Notes: generated from the sequence alone by a model not told the origin. Shown: positions 18,732 to 27,783, numbered from the stretch's first letter. The stretch is DNA of 64,000 bases from Halosolutus gelatinilyticus (GCF_023028105.1 NZ_CP095492.1:496001-560000); one strand, 5' to 3'. Made by a program: numbers and translations.

Positions 18732-18748
18732 GTTCGTGATAACCGAAC
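18732..18748. promoter_or_regulatory. Motif 2 palindrome at the IclR-3 promoter
   Basis: GTTCG-TGATAAC-CGAAC is a perfect 5-bp inverted repeat with a 7-base spacer. It covers the BRE position of the IclR-3 promoter, as expected for autorepression. Confidence 0.55.
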
Positions 18749-19061
18749 GCCGATCGATCGGATTTTCCGTCACGACCAGGGCCCAGTTCCCGAATCGTCG
18801 GCCGCATCGATCGCTCCGAGGAGCGGATCGCGTCATCGAGATTACCGGACGCTCGCGTCACGCCTCCTCCGAACTACGCCTCGGAAGTCCGAACCAGGGC
18901 TACAGGTCGGACGCAATCCCGACGCCGGCCCGTGACGATGGCGCGAACAGTATCTACACTACTGTCCGTGGTGACCGTTCCGTCACCACCCCCCCGAGCG
19001 AGACCTCGAAGGGGCGCGTACTCCACGATGCAAGCGGAGAGTTCTGCACACTCGGTGATAA

Positions 19062-19080
19062 GGTTCGAGATACTGGAACC
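19062..19080. promoter_or_regulatory. Motif 2 palindrome in the IclR-3 hub
   Basis: GGTTCGAGATACTGGAACC matches the copy at 19446-19464 in 17 of 19 positions, with GGTTC/GAACC arms. It lies 17 bases before a motif 1 site. Confidence 0.5.
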
Positions 19081-19097
19081 GCACGTGACTCGGATGA

Positions 19098-19117
19098 TTA
19101 CAGTTGTACGCTCGTAA
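19098..19117. promoter_or_regulatory. Motif 1 palindrome, copy 3
   Basis: TTACAGTTGTACGCTCGTAA fits the consensus, and the flanking A and T extend the arms. Confidence 0.6.
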
Positions 19118-19341
19118 TGGGCGCCGTCGTTCGGTGCCCTCGATGCGATCCCGATTCCGAGTCCAGCGGAGCAGATATACCGTCGAAGCGCCGTGGAGAC
19201 CAAAATGCGTCCTCTGCCGAGTCGTCGAACGCGGTCCGTAAACGGGCAATACTCGACCCGTCCGCCCGCCCGACGGACGATACCGCCGATCGGAGACGCC
19301 AGCACCGATCATATTCGAACATTATATTCCGATCGCAGTCG

Positions 19342-19361
19342 TTACGAACGTACGGTCGTAA
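19342..19361. promoter_or_regulatory. Motif 1 palindrome, copy 4
   Basis: TTACGAACGTACGGTCGTAA is a TTACG/CGTAA version with central GTAC. It is 36 bases (start to start) from copy 5, close to integral helical turns. Confidence 0.6.
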
Positions 19362-19377
19362 ATGACTCCACTTTTAT

Positions 19378-19397
19378 TTACATTCATACAATCGTAA
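19378..19397. promoter_or_regulatory. Motif 1 palindrome, copy 5
   Basis: TTACATTCATACAATCGTAA. The flanks give a 7-bp inverted repeat TATTTAC/GTAAATA (19375-19400). It differs from the 31370 copy at only three positions and overlaps a TATA-like element. Confidence 0.6.
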
Positions 19398-19445
19398 ATA
19401 GCGTGAACGAGCGCCGATATCATCCGAGATGCGCGCGCCGGTGAC

Positions 19446-19464
19446 GGTTCGAGATATTCGAACC
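19446..19464. promoter_or_regulatory. Motif 2 palindrome in the IclR-3 hub
   Basis: GGTTCGA-GATAT-TCGAACC is a perfect 7-bp inverted repeat, the best motif 2 copy in the window. It is 168 bases before the Gfo/Idh/MocA start. Confidence 0.55.
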
Positions 19465-19601
19465 TTATTACTACGGATCGCCGGCCCCGGACGAGTCCCG
19501 ATCGTGTCGCATGCCGAACGCTCGATATGGGGCGTCTCGGCGGTTCTGACCGATAGGTCGTGACAGGGACAACTCACAAGAAAGTGACCGAAACCATTAC
19601 T

Positions 19602-19609
19602 TTCATATA
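19602..19609 (+). promoter_or_regulatory. TATA box for the Gfo/Idh/MocA gene
   Basis: TTCATATA lies 23-30 bases before ATG 19632, giving a leaderless transcript. Confidence 0.5.
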
Positions 19610-19631
19610 CCGTCTCGGATGATTCCTGATC

Positions 19632-20738
19632 ATGCGACCGAAGATCGGTTACGTCGGCGTAGACCACCACCACCGCGATCCGTACTTTACGATCGCCGGC
19701 GGGCTCGGCCTCGACATCACGAGCGTCTGCGAGCCGGGACGCGAGATCGACCTCGCCGAACTCACGGCGATGGACGACCGGCCCGACGAGATAACGACGG
19801 AGGGCGGCAACGTAGCAGACCTCGTCTCGGATGCGACGGCGTACGCGGATCCGCACCGCTTGGTCGAAGAGGGGGATATCGACGTCGTCTGGATCACGTA
19901 TCGGAGCGACGAAACGCCCGCGATCGTCGATACCGCGGTCGAAAACGGCGTCCACGTCGTTAGCGAGAAGCCGATTGCGCGGACCGCCGCCGACCTGGAG
20001 GAGATCGCGACGCGCGCGAACGAGGCGGGTGTCACCGTTTCGCCGACGCTGTACTATCGGACGAATCCCGTCGCGATGGAACTGCGAAACCGGGTCCGTG
20101 ACGGCTTCTTCGGCGACGTCTGGACCGTAGAGGGGCGCTTCAACGCCAGTCAGCTCTCCTATCGGGATACCGACCATTATCTCTACGATCGGGCGACGAG
20201 TCGCGGCGGCGCCCTGCAGTGGATCGGCCCGCACTGGGTCGACGTGATGCCGTGGATACTCGACGACCCGATCGCGCGGGTGAACGCACAGTTTCACGAG
20301 GCCGAGGAGGCCGACGTCGACGCAGGGGCCGTCCTCCAGTTCGAGACGGAAGACGGGACGCTGGGAACGTATCACACCGGCTACTACCTGAGCGACCGCG
20401 GAAAGGACACGCACTTCGGCCTCTACGGGACGGATGCGCAGGCCCTGACGCCGCTGCACCACGACTCGCTCCAGCACGAACCGACGATTCCCCTCGAGAT
20501 CACGTCGGCGGATCCCGAGTGGTCGGCCGCGCCGAAGCAGACCACAGCGTTCGAGTTCACTTACGATCGCTTCCCGGCCTGGGGCGATTTCGTCTACGAT
20601 TACTTCGAAGCGTATTTCGACGGATACGAGACGGGAGACGTTCCCGCGACGGTCGACGACGCGGTCCAGCTCCTCCGGGTTCTCGACGCAGCGTACGAAT
20701 CCGCCGAGCGGGACAGCTGGGCCGAGGTCGCCGACTGA
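19632..20738 (+). CDS. Gfo/Idh/MocA-family NAD(P)-dependent sugar oxidoreductase
   Basis: A 368-residue protein with an N-terminal Rossmann domain (KIGYVGVDHHHRDP) that lacks the usual GxGxxG loop, and a C-terminal alpha/beta substrate domain. EKPIAR near residue 115 carries the conserved Lys of the family EKP motif. GGALQWIGPHWVDVMPW near 195 carries a candidate catalytic His after a GG(A)L(x)(D/Q) block. The family oxidises or reduces sugars and inositols. The HHH cluster in place of GxGxxG makes cofactor preference hard to predict. It is monocistronic, opposite IclR-3 across the regulatory hub. Confidence 0.8.
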   Translation: MRPKIGYVGVDHHHRDPYFTIAGGLGLDITSVCEPGREIDLAELTAMDDRPDEITTEGGNVADLVSDATAYADPHRLVEEGDIDVVWITYRSDETPAIVDTAVENGVHVVSEKPIARTAADLEEIATRANEAGVTVSPTLYYRTNPVAMELRNRVRDGFFGDVWTVEGRFNASQLSYRDTDHYLYDRATSRGGALQWIGPHWVDVMPWILDDPIARVNAQFHEAEEADVDAGAVLQFETEDGTLGTYHTGYYLSDRGKDTHFGLYGTDAQALTPLHHDSLQHEPTIPLEITSADPEWSAAPKQTTAFEFTYDRFPAWGDFVYDYFEAYFDGYETGDVPATVDDAVQLLRVLDAAYESAERDSWAEVAD

Positions 20739-21082
20739 GTTCGCCGCGAGAGCATCCGTACGTTCCGTTTCCGTTTCTCGACGCGATCCGTTTTCGAACA
20801 CTTCGCATCGTTCGCGTTGGACGGTTTCGATGCGCGGGTCGTCAAGCCGGTAGTGTACGTTTGCTGAATCGATCGACGCTGCCAGCGGAGGGGAGAGAAC
20901 TATCCGTTCGACCGCAGGTTCGCTCGCCGAGAAAGGAGGAAATTGCACGTAAATCCGTATAGAGGAGGCCGTTCACCTACTGACACCCCTTTTCGAATGC
21001 ACCATCGGTCGGTTATCCGCGACGAAGCGCCACTATGCACAGAACACCAATGTTTATAGTGTGTGACTGTATGGCATCATGC
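20739..21082. other. Intergenic with promoter of the taurine-type ABC operon
   Basis: 344 bases without a gene. CACTAT (21031-21036) and ATAGTG (21056-21061) form a wide inverted repeat whose right arm overlaps the TTTATA box at 21053-21058. Confidence 0.45.
21053..21058 (+). promoter_or_regulatory. TATA box for the taurine-type ABC operon
   Basis: TTTATA lies 25-30 bases before ATG 21083. This favours MPDRESN as the N-terminus over in-frame ATGs at 21071 and 21035. Confidence 0.5.
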
Positions 21083-22291
21083 ATGCCGGACAGAGAATCG
21101 AATGCAACAGAAGAACAGTTACTTGACGATCTCGACGGCGTGCTTCCCGGAGGCATCGATCGCCGGAAGTTCATGTACGGGTCGCTCGGCGCGATCGGGG
21201 CGACGATGCTCGCCGGCTGTAGCAGCGGGGGTGGGGACGGAGGTGGCGGAGGCGGCTCCGATACCGTCTTCACGACGCCGTGGAAACAGGAGCCGTCGTG
21301 GGGCGTCGCGCACGTCGCCGACGGGAACGGATACTGGTCGGACGAAGGCGCCTCCGGCATCGTCGGACAGGAGGGCAACGGTTCCGACACGGAGTCCCAA
21401 CAGATCGGTATCGGAAACAAGGAGATGGGGATCACCTCCCTGGCGACGGCGATCGGCGTCATGCCGGCGACGGAGGACACCGATCAACTGGACATGAAGA
21501 TCGTCGGGCTGGCTCGGGGTCGACCGCTCCTCTCGTTTATCTGGCGGACGGACGAGGTCGAAGACAGAGCCGACATCGCCGGAAAAAACGTCCTGCAGGC
21601 GTCCGGGTTCGCCGCGACGACGTGGGACGTCTACCCCCAGCTCGTCGACGTCGATCCGTCCGAGGTAAACGCCGAGGAAGGAGCCGAAGAAGTCGCGCCG
21701 GTCCGGTTCGCCAACAACGAGGTCCAGGCGATCTGGGGCTCGATCGATCTGCTTCCCGCCTATGAAGCCGAAGTGGACGTCGAACTCGGGGTGGAGCCGC
21801 TGACCGGATTCGGTCCGTTCCTCGGATACCCCATCTGGGTCAACGGAAGCTGGTACGAAAACAAGGAGGACAGCGTGGAGTACGTCGCTAACGTCCTCAC
21901 CGGGTACTTCAAGGCCCTGAAGTGGAGCCTGCTCAATCAGGACGAGTACCTCAAGTACCTCAAGGAAGAGGTGAATCCGAACCTGCAGACCTGGGAGGAA
22001 GACGAACTCACGGGTCAACACTCCGTGCTCGCCGCGCAGGCCGCCACGCTGGACATGAAAGACGAGGGTCTCGGATACTTCACCGAGGACGGCGTCGCGT
22101 ACAGCGTCGACAACATCGGACCGGCGCTCGTCGACGATCCGGAGGCGCTCCCGTCGACCGAGGATCTGTACGACCTGGAACCCTGGGAAACGGCGGAGAA
22201 GGTGACGTTCAGCGACGACGAATGGGATCAACTCGCCGAGACCGCCGGCCGATACTGGGACGTCTTCGCGGACGCCGAAGCGTCGAACTGA
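21083..22291 (+). CDS. ABC transporter substrate-binding lipoprotein, SsuA/TauA/NMT1-like
   Basis: A 402-residue binding protein of the type II fold. The Tat motif is DRRKFMYGSLGAIG with lipobox LAGC, then a Gly/Ser linker. The mature region begins TTPWKQEPSWGVAHVADGNGYW, where aliphatic-sulfonate/nitrate/pyrimidine binders have 'LxWxxxxxxxxxYVAxxKGYFxxEGL'. IGNKEMGITSLATAI matches their 'VGxADxxxxxxxR' strand loosely. It heads an operon of ATPase and two permeases. The ligand is unknown; sulfonate, nitrate, or thiamine/pyrimidine precursors are typical of the family. Confidence 0.8.
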   Translation: MPDRESNATEEQLLDDLDGVLPGGIDRRKFMYGSLGAIGATMLAGCSSGGGDGGGGGGSDTVFTTPWKQEPSWGVAHVADGNGYWSDEGASGIVGQEGNGSDTESQQIGIGNKEMGITSLATAIGVMPATEDTDQLDMKIVGLARGRPLLSFIWRTDEVEDRADIAGKNVLQASGFAATTWDVYPQLVDVDPSEVNAEEGAEEVAPVRFANNEVQAIWGSIDLLPAYEAEVDVELGVEPLTGFGPFLGYPIWVNGSWYENKEDSVEYVANVLTGYFKALKWSLLNQDEYLKYLKEEVNPNLQTWEEDELTGQHSVLAAQAATLDMKDEGLGYFTEDGVAYSVDNIGPALVDDPEALPSTEDLYDLEPWETAEKVTFSDDEWDQLAETAGRYWDVFADAEASN

Positions 22292-22437
22292 GTTCGGATT
22301 CGTCCGTCGTTCGCGCCGTACGCGTCAGAGCCGATCGCGGTCGAATCGCCCGGCGTCGGGAAGAATCCGTCCGTCGCCTCGCGATCGATTTCCTTAGGTA
22401 TGCTTATGTGGTTCGAAACAGACGAGAGTGATAGACA

Positions 22438-23280
22438 ATGATTGGCAAGAACAGAGAGAGAACACGCACTACCGGGTCGGATTCGGCGGAACGGATGATC
22501 TCGTACGACGACGTGAACAAGATATACGGTACCGATCCGGCCGAAGAGTCCGTAACGGCGCTTCGAGACATCGACCTCGGCGTCGAACGCGGCGAGTTCG
22601 TGTCGGTGGTCGGCCCCTCCGGGTGCGGCAAGACCACGCTGTTGCACCTCGCCGCCGGCATTCTCGAGCCGACGAAGGGCACGGTCGAAGTGAACGGCGC
22701 CGACGTCCAGAGCTCCCGGCACGAGCCCAGCGAAGTCGGACTCGTGTTCCAACACCCCGTCGCGCTCCAGTGGCGGACGGTGCGCAAGAACGTTTTACTC
22801 CCCGTTCAGATACTGATGGAAAACGGCGCGCTCGACGGGGAGATGGACGAGTACCGCGAGCGGGCCGAGGAACTCATCTCGCTCGTGGGACTCGACGGGT
22901 TCGGCGACGCCTACCCGAACGAACTCTCCGGCGGCATGCAACAGCGGGTGACGATCAGTCAGGCGCTGATCTACAATCCGTCGGTCCTCCTGATGGACGA
23001 GCCGTTCGGGGCGCTCGACGCGATGACGAAGAACGAACTCAACCTCGAGTTGCTCCGAATCTGGCGCGAGACCGAGAAAACGGTCCTGTTCATCACTCAC
23101 GACCTCGACGAAGCCGTCTTCCTCTCGGATCGGGCCGTCATCCTCTCTCCCCGCCCGGGAGAGGTTTCCGGCGACATCGAGATCGACCTCGAGCGACCGC
23201 GAACAGACGACACCCGTAGTTCGGAGCGCTTCGTCGAGCTGTCGACCGAACTCCATCGGCACTTCAAGAGTTTAGAATGA
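22438..23280 (+). CDS. ABC transporter ATPase, SsuB/TauB type
   Basis: A 280-residue ATPase with Walker A GPSGCGKTT near 60, signature LSGGMQQRVTISQAL, Walker B VLLMDEPFGALD and switch His in FITHDLDEAVFLSDR. The DEPFGALD and THDLDEAVFLSDR blocks are typical of the taurine/nitrate/sulfonate class. It is 146 bases after the binding protein, with a TATA-like GCTTATG (about 22398-22404) between, and overlaps the next permease by ATGA. Confidence 0.88.
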   Translation: MIGKNRERTRTTGSDSAERMISYDDVNKIYGTDPAEESVTALRDIDLGVERGEFVSVVGPSGCGKTTLLHLAAGILEPTKGTVEVNGADVQSSRHEPSEVGLVFQHPVALQWRTVRKNVLLPVQILMENGALDGEMDEYRERAEELISLVGLDGFGDAYPNELSGGMQQRVTISQALIYNPSVLLMDEPFGALDAMTKNELNLELLRIWRETEKTVLFITHDLDEAVFLSDRAVILSPRPGEVSGDIEIDLERPRTDDTRSSERFVELSTELHRHFKSLE

Positions 23281-24128
23281 TCGCCAAAGCCGCGCGAAAA
23301 CTGGGAATCGAGGTAACCGGCGAGCGAGGGCTCTCCGTGGAGAACACCCGACTGATGCGATGGGGGCTGTCGGCCGTCGGCGTCGTCCTGCTTCTGGTGT
23401 TCTGGGAGGGGGCCATACGTCTCCTGGCGCTCAATCCGCGATACTTCCCGGGGCCCATCGACGTCGTGACCGAACTCGAGCGGATCTGGCCGGCCATCGT
23501 GAGTGTCCTTCCCAACACGATCTCCGCCGCGGTCGTCGGCTACCTGATCGCACTCGCGCTCTCGATCGTCGTCGCGATGCCGCTGGTGGCAGACGAGCGG
23601 CTCATGAACGCGCTCATGCCGTTTATCATCGGCACGAACACGATCCCGCGAATCGCGCTGACGCCGCTTGTCATCTACTGGGTCAGCTTCTTCACCATCG
23701 CCGATCTGGTCATCGCGAACTACATCATGGCGATCTGGGTCGCGTTCTTCCCGATGCTGATCGCCGCCATCGACGGATTTCGAAACGTCGACGAGGATAC
23801 CGAGAACATGCTCAGGGTCTACGACGCATCGACCTGGCAGGAATTCAAGTACGTTCGGTTCAAGCAGGCCCTTCCCTTCATCTTCGACGGCATGAAGATC
23901 GGGTTCATTCTGGCGATGATCGGGGCCGTCGTCGGCGAGTTCATCAGCGGCACCCCCGGCATCGGCTCGATGGCCTCGTCCGCGATCGGCCGGACCAGCG
24001 TCTCGCGGGCGTTCGCGATCGTGCTCGTGGCCGGATTCATCAGCACGGGCGTCGTGCTGGTGATCTACCTGATCGAAAGCCGCGTAATCTTCTGGCGGGA
24101 ATCCAGCATTATGGGGGGTGAGAGCTAA
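23277..24128 (+). CDS. ABC transporter permease 1, SsuC/TauC type
   Basis: A 283-residue inner-membrane permease with six or so hydrophobic segments. The N-terminal WEGAIRLLALNPRYFPGPIDVV and the EAA-type loop ENMLRVYDASTWQEFKYVRF, then IGAVVGEFISGTPGIGSM, are typical of the SsuC class. Its stop overlaps the ATG of a second, different permease (TAATG), so the transporter may use a heterodimeric channel. Confidence 0.88.
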   Translation: MIAKAARKLGIEVTGERGLSVENTRLMRWGLSAVGVVLLLVFWEGAIRLLALNPRYFPGPIDVVTELERIWPAIVSVLPNTISAAVVGYLIALALSIVVAMPLVADERLMNALMPFIIGTNTIPRIALTPLVIYWVSFFTIADLVIANYIMAIWVAFFPMLIAAIDGFRNVDEDTENMLRVYDASTWQEFKYVRFKQALPFIFDGMKIGFILAMIGAVVGEFISGTPGIGSMASSAIGRTSVSRAFAIVLVAGFISTGVVLVIYLIESRVIFWRESSIMGGES

Positions 24129-24997
24129 TGTCGCTCAGAACCGATCGGAGGGTGTGGAAAGCGCGGCGGTGGACCGAGCGACAGATACCGACGCTGCTCG
24201 CGCTCGTCGTCATGCTCTTGCTCTGGGAGGGTATCGCGCGTCTCATCGATAACAACCGGATCTTCGCCAGCATCGGGTACACCCAACGACAGCTGTCAGC
24301 GGAGATGGACACCGTCCTCATTAGGATCACGGAGACGTTCACGTCGGTCGTGGTCGCGTTTATCATCGCCGTCATCGTCGGCGTCCTGCTCGGTCTCGTG
24401 GTGGCTGAACTGTTCACCGTCCGGCAGATGACGATGCCCGTGATCATCTTCGCGTACGCCGTGCCCCACCCGATTCTGGCGCCGATGTTCATCATCTGGT
24501 TTCTGGTCGTCGGCGACATCACGCTGTTCACGTTCACGGGTCCCGCCGCGTACCTGCTCGACTCCGTCACCGCCGCACAGGCCGAGCAGGCCGTCGCTAT
24601 CAGCGGCGTCACGACGTTCGGCGCCTGGGTCGGATTCTTCCCGGTGTTCCTCAACACCATCACCGGAATGAACGAACTCGAGGACCGATTCGAGCACTTG
24701 GGCACCCTGCTCGGAGCGACCAGGTGGCAGATGGTCAAGTACTTCCGGTTCTGGCGCGCCCTGCCGAACATCACCTCGAGCATGAAGTCGACGGTGCAAC
24801 TCTCCATCGTGGGCGTCATCGTCGCGGAGTTCATCGCCTCCTCCCAGGGAATCGGCTACCAGATCATCCTGGCGTGGAAGGGGGCGAACCTCGGATACAT
24901 GTTCGGCGTGGTCCTCGTCATCATGCTCGCGTCCTACGCGTTCTATCAATCCGTCGTGTGGACGCTGAAGGTAGTCACCCCGCCCGGATCGGTCTAA
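24128..24997 (+). CDS. ABC transporter permease 2, SsuC/TauC type
   Basis: A 289-residue permease of the same family as its upstream neighbour but clearly diverged. The EAA-type loop is EHLGTLLGATRWQMVKYFRFW and the C-terminal block IVGVIVAEFIASSQGIGYQI. The two permeases differ through most of their length, so this is an old duplication or heterodimer. Start and the previous stop share one base. Confidence 0.88.
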   Translation: MSLRTDRRVWKARRWTERQIPTLLALVVMLLLWEGIARLIDNNRIFASIGYTQRQLSAEMDTVLIRITETFTSVVVAFIIAVIVGVLLGLVVAELFTVRQMTMPVIIFAYAVPHPILAPMFIIWFLVVGDITLFTFTGPAAYLLDSVTAAQAEQAVAISGVTTFGAWVGFFPVFLNTITGMNELEDRFEHLGTLLGATRWQMVKYFRFWRALPNITSSMKSTVQLSIVGVIVAEFIASSQGIGYQIILAWKGANLGYMFGVVLVIMLASYAFYQSVVWTLKVVTPPGSV

Positions 24998-25081
24998 TCT
25001 GCCGCTTCGCGTTCGTTCGACGCCAGCCCGGGCGAGCGGTTCCCACGACAATCGCGACCGACGCGGGTAGTCGGGACAGCT

Positions 25082-26434
25082 ATGTATGGGGAGGACCCAT
25101 TCACGGGTATGATTCCGGATGCAGACGCGGTCGCCGATCCGGATCGGCGACTGGCGCTCGAGTGTATCGCCGCCGGCATCCAGGCCGCGGAACCCGCGAC
25201 GGTGATCGACGAGCGGGTTTCCGTACGCGGGTCGCAGCTCGTCGTCGCGGGCGATCGGTACGACCTCGATTCGTCCGAGGACGTGGTCGTCGTCGGCGGT
25301 GGCAACGCCGCCGCCACGGCGGCGCGCGCCCTCGAAACCGTTCTGGGGGATCGGATCGATCGCGGCGCGGTCGTGACCGACAATCCGGTCGAGACGGACC
25401 GGATCGAGGTGCTCCCCGGGGACCATCCCCTCCCGAGCGAGCGGGGCGTCGAGAGCACGCGGCGGATTCTCGAGATCGCCCAGTCCGCCGGGGCCGACGA
25501 CCTGGTGCTCGCGATCATCACGGGCGGTGGAAGCGCCCTCATGCCCGCGCCCGCCGAGGGAATCGACCTCTCGAGTCTCCGTTCCACCACCGAACGACTG
25601 CTGGGAAGCGGCGCCGCGATCGGCGAGATCAATGCCGTCCGCAAGCACTGCTCGGCGTTCAAGGGCGGCCGACTCGCCGCGGCCGCGTCGCCAGCGACGG
25701 TCCTCGGGTTCGCGTTCAGCGACGTCGTCGGCAACCGGCTCGACGTGATCGCCAGCGGCCCGCTCGCCCCCGACGAGTCGACGTTCGCCGACGCGCTGTC
25801 GGTCCTCGATCGCTACGACATCGACGTCCCGAACGCGGTCGAGACCCGACTTCGCCGGGGCGAGGACGGCGCGTACCCGGAAACGCCGGGTCCGGACGAT
25901 CCCGCGTTCGAATCGGTAACGCAGTACGTCCTCGCGGACGGGAACACGGCTCTAGACGCCGCGGCCGAGACGGCCCGAGAGGCCGGATACGAGCCGCTGG
26001 TGCTCAGTTCGCGCATCCGCGGGGAGGCCCGGGAGGCGGCCAAAGTCGTCGCGGGCATCGCCGAAGAGTGCGTGGCCACCGAAACGCCGGTCGCACCGCC
26101 GACGGTCCTCCTCTCGGGCGGCGAGACGACCGTCACCATCCGGAGCGACGGCGTCGGCGGTCCCAACCAGGAGTTCGCCCTGAGCGCGGCCCTGGAGCTG
26201 TCCGAACCCGACGTCGTCGTCGCGAGCGTCGACACCGATGGTATCGACGGGAACTCGGACGCCGCCGGCGCTCTCGCGACCCGGGAGACGATCGAACCGG
26301 AGTCCGAGGCGCGGACGGCGCTTCTGAACAACGACGCCGGAGGCTTCCTCGATCGACGGGACGCCTCGATCGTCACCGGTCCGACCGGGACGAACGTCAA
26401 CGATCTCCGGGTGTTCGTTTTACCCGAGCACTGA
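25082..26434 (+). CDS. Glycerate 2-kinase, GckA/MOFRL family
   Basis: A 450-residue protein with the DUF4147 N-terminal domain (VVVVGGGNAAATAARALE; IITGGGSALMPAPAEG; INAVRKHCSAFKGGRLA) and C-terminal MOFRL domain (LLSGGETTVTI...GGPNQEFALSAAL...TDGIDGNSDAAGA). The family phosphorylates glycerate to 2-phosphoglycerate in the branched Entner-Doudoroff and related routes; old 'hydroxypyruvate reductase' labels are usually wrong. It would consume glyceraldehyde-derived glycerate from sugar-acid aldolases. An alternative ATG is at 25109. It lies 85 bases after the ABC operon. Confidence 0.85.
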   Translation: MYGEDPFTGMIPDADAVADPDRRLALECIAAGIQAAEPATVIDERVSVRGSQLVVAGDRYDLDSSEDVVVVGGGNAAATAARALETVLGDRIDRGAVVTDNPVETDRIEVLPGDHPLPSERGVESTRRILEIAQSAGADDLVLAIITGGGSALMPAPAEGIDLSSLRSTTERLLGSGAAIGEINAVRKHCSAFKGGRLAAAASPATVLGFAFSDVVGNRLDVIASGPLAPDESTFADALSVLDRYDIDVPNAVETRLRRGEDGAYPETPGPDDPAFESVTQYVLADGNTALDAAAETAREAGYEPLVLSSRIRGEAREAAKVVAGIAEECVATETPVAPPTVLLSGGETTVTIRSDGVGGPNQEFALSAALELSEPDVVVASVDTDGIDGNSDAAGALATRETIEPESEARTALLNNDAGGFLDRRDASIVTGPTGTNVNDLRVFVLPEH

Positions 26435-26634
26435 GAGACCGGGCGGCACAGCCAGGATCCGACACCGGCGGCTGTGGTCGAATCGGAAGCCGATCGCGAA
26501 CGGCTCATGCGCCAAACCGCGCTCGAGCTGTTCGACCTGTAACGCGACGTCCGAGGTGTAGGAGATCTGACGATCACCACGCGACCGAAACACTATTGAG
26601 AGTTTAGCGGTCAACAATAACTGACGTAGTAGCT

Positions 26635-27783
26635 ATGCAAGAAATCGGAATCATCATGAACGGCGTGACCGGCCGCATGGGAACGAACCAGCATCTCATC
26701 CGATCCATCCTCGCGATCCGCGACGAGGGCGGCGTCGAGCTGCCGAGCGGGGAACGGGTCATGCCGGATCCGCTGCTGGTCGGCCGGAACGAGCGGAAGC
26801 TCCGGGAACTGAGCGAGGAACACGGGGTGGACCGCTGGCTCACCGACCCGGACTTGGAGACGTGTCTCGACGGCGACGACGAGATCTATTTCGACTCGCA
26901 AGTCACCCCTCGACGTCCCGAGGCGCTGTTGAAAGCCATGGAGGCCGGGAAGGACGTCTACTGCGAAAAACCGCTGGCGGGCGACCTCGAAACCGCGCTG
27001 GAAGTCGCCCAAACGGCGGAGCGAAGCGGCGTCAAACACGGCATCGTCCAGGACAAGCTCTGGCTGCCCGGCCTGCTGAAACTACAGCGGCTGATCGATC
27101 AGGACTTCTTCGGCGACATCCTCTCGGTTCGCGTCGAGTTCGGCTACTGGGTGTTCACCGGCCACATCCAGCCCGCACAGCGCCCTTCCTGGAACTACCG
27201 CGCCGAGGACGGCGGCGGCATCATCGACGACATGTTCTCTCACTGGAGTTACGTGCTCGAGAACCTCTTCGGTCGCGTCGAAGCGGTCCGCTGTCTCGAG
27301 AAGACGCACGTTCCCGAACGCGTCGACGAGAACGGCGAGGCCTACGAGGCGACGGCCGACGACGCGGCCTACGCCATCATGGAACTCGAAGACGACGTCG
27401 TCGCCCAACTGAACTCGTCGTGGGCGGTTCGCGTCAACCGCGACGACCTGCTCGAGATCCAGGTCGACGGGACGAGAGGCAGCGCCGTCGCGGGCCTGCG
27501 CGACTGCAAGACCCAACACCACGCCAACACCCCCAAGCCGGAGTGGAACCCCGACACGCCGAAGGAACACGACTTCTACGAGGACTGGGAGCCCGTGCCG
27601 ACCAACCGGGAGCTGGAGAACGCGTTCAAAATCCAGTGGAAGAAGTTCATCCGACACGTCGTCTCGGACGAGCCGTTCCCGTGGGACTTCGCCGCCGGAG
27701 CGCGCGGCGTCCAGCTCACCGAGGCGAGCTATCAGTCCGCGGACGAACAGCGTCGCGTCGCCATCGACGAGCTCGAGATCTGA
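26635..27783 (+). CDS. Gfo/Idh/MocA-family oxidoreductase
   Basis: A 382-residue protein. The N-terminal Rossmann fold opens with GIIMNGVTGRMGTNQHL, an unusual GxxGxxG-type loop. EKPLAG near residue 105 holds the family Lys. GGGIIDDMFSHWSYVLENLFG near 195 carries the D-x3-H active-site pair. It resembles the 19632 gene only at family level. Substrate is unknown; sugars, inositols or amino-sugar derivatives are all possible. It stands between glycerate kinase and the convergent DUF2088 gene. Confidence 0.82.
   Translation: MQEIGIIMNGVTGRMGTNQHLIRSILAIRDEGGVELPSGERVMPDPLLVGRNERKLRELSEEHGVDRWLTDPDLETCLDGDDEIYFDSQVTPRRPEALLKAMEAGKDVYCEKPLAGDLETALEVAQTAERSGVKHGIVQDKLWLPGLLKLQRLIDQDFFGDILSVRVEFGYWVFTGHIQPAQRPSWNYRAEDGGGIIDDMFSHWSYVLENLFGRVEAVRCLEKTHVPERVDENGEAYEATADDAAYAIMELEDDVVAQLNSSWAVRVNRDDLLEIQVDGTRGSAVAGLRDCKTQHHANTPKPEWNPDTPKEHDFYEDWEPVPTNRELENAFKIQWKKFIRHVVSDEPFPWDFAAGARGVQLTEASYQSADEQRRVAIDELEI

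Larger units (their letters stand above)
18703..19631. other. Gene-free regulatory hub between IclR-3 and Gfo/Idh/MocA
   Basis: In 929 bases I see no supportable gene. The region holds motif 2 sites at 18732-18748, 19062-19080 and 19446-19464, and motif 1 sites at 19098-19117, 19342-19361 and 19378-19397. A TATA-like CTTTTATTTA (19371-19380) overlaps the last motif 1 site. Such density suggests a multi-site control region or an unrecognised short RNA. Confidence 0.55.

Noticed and set aside
18505-19365. 286-codon plus-strand frame across the IclR-3 hub
   Set aside because: First third is antisense to IclR-3, remainder has no domain features; the DNA-level palindromes explain the region better.
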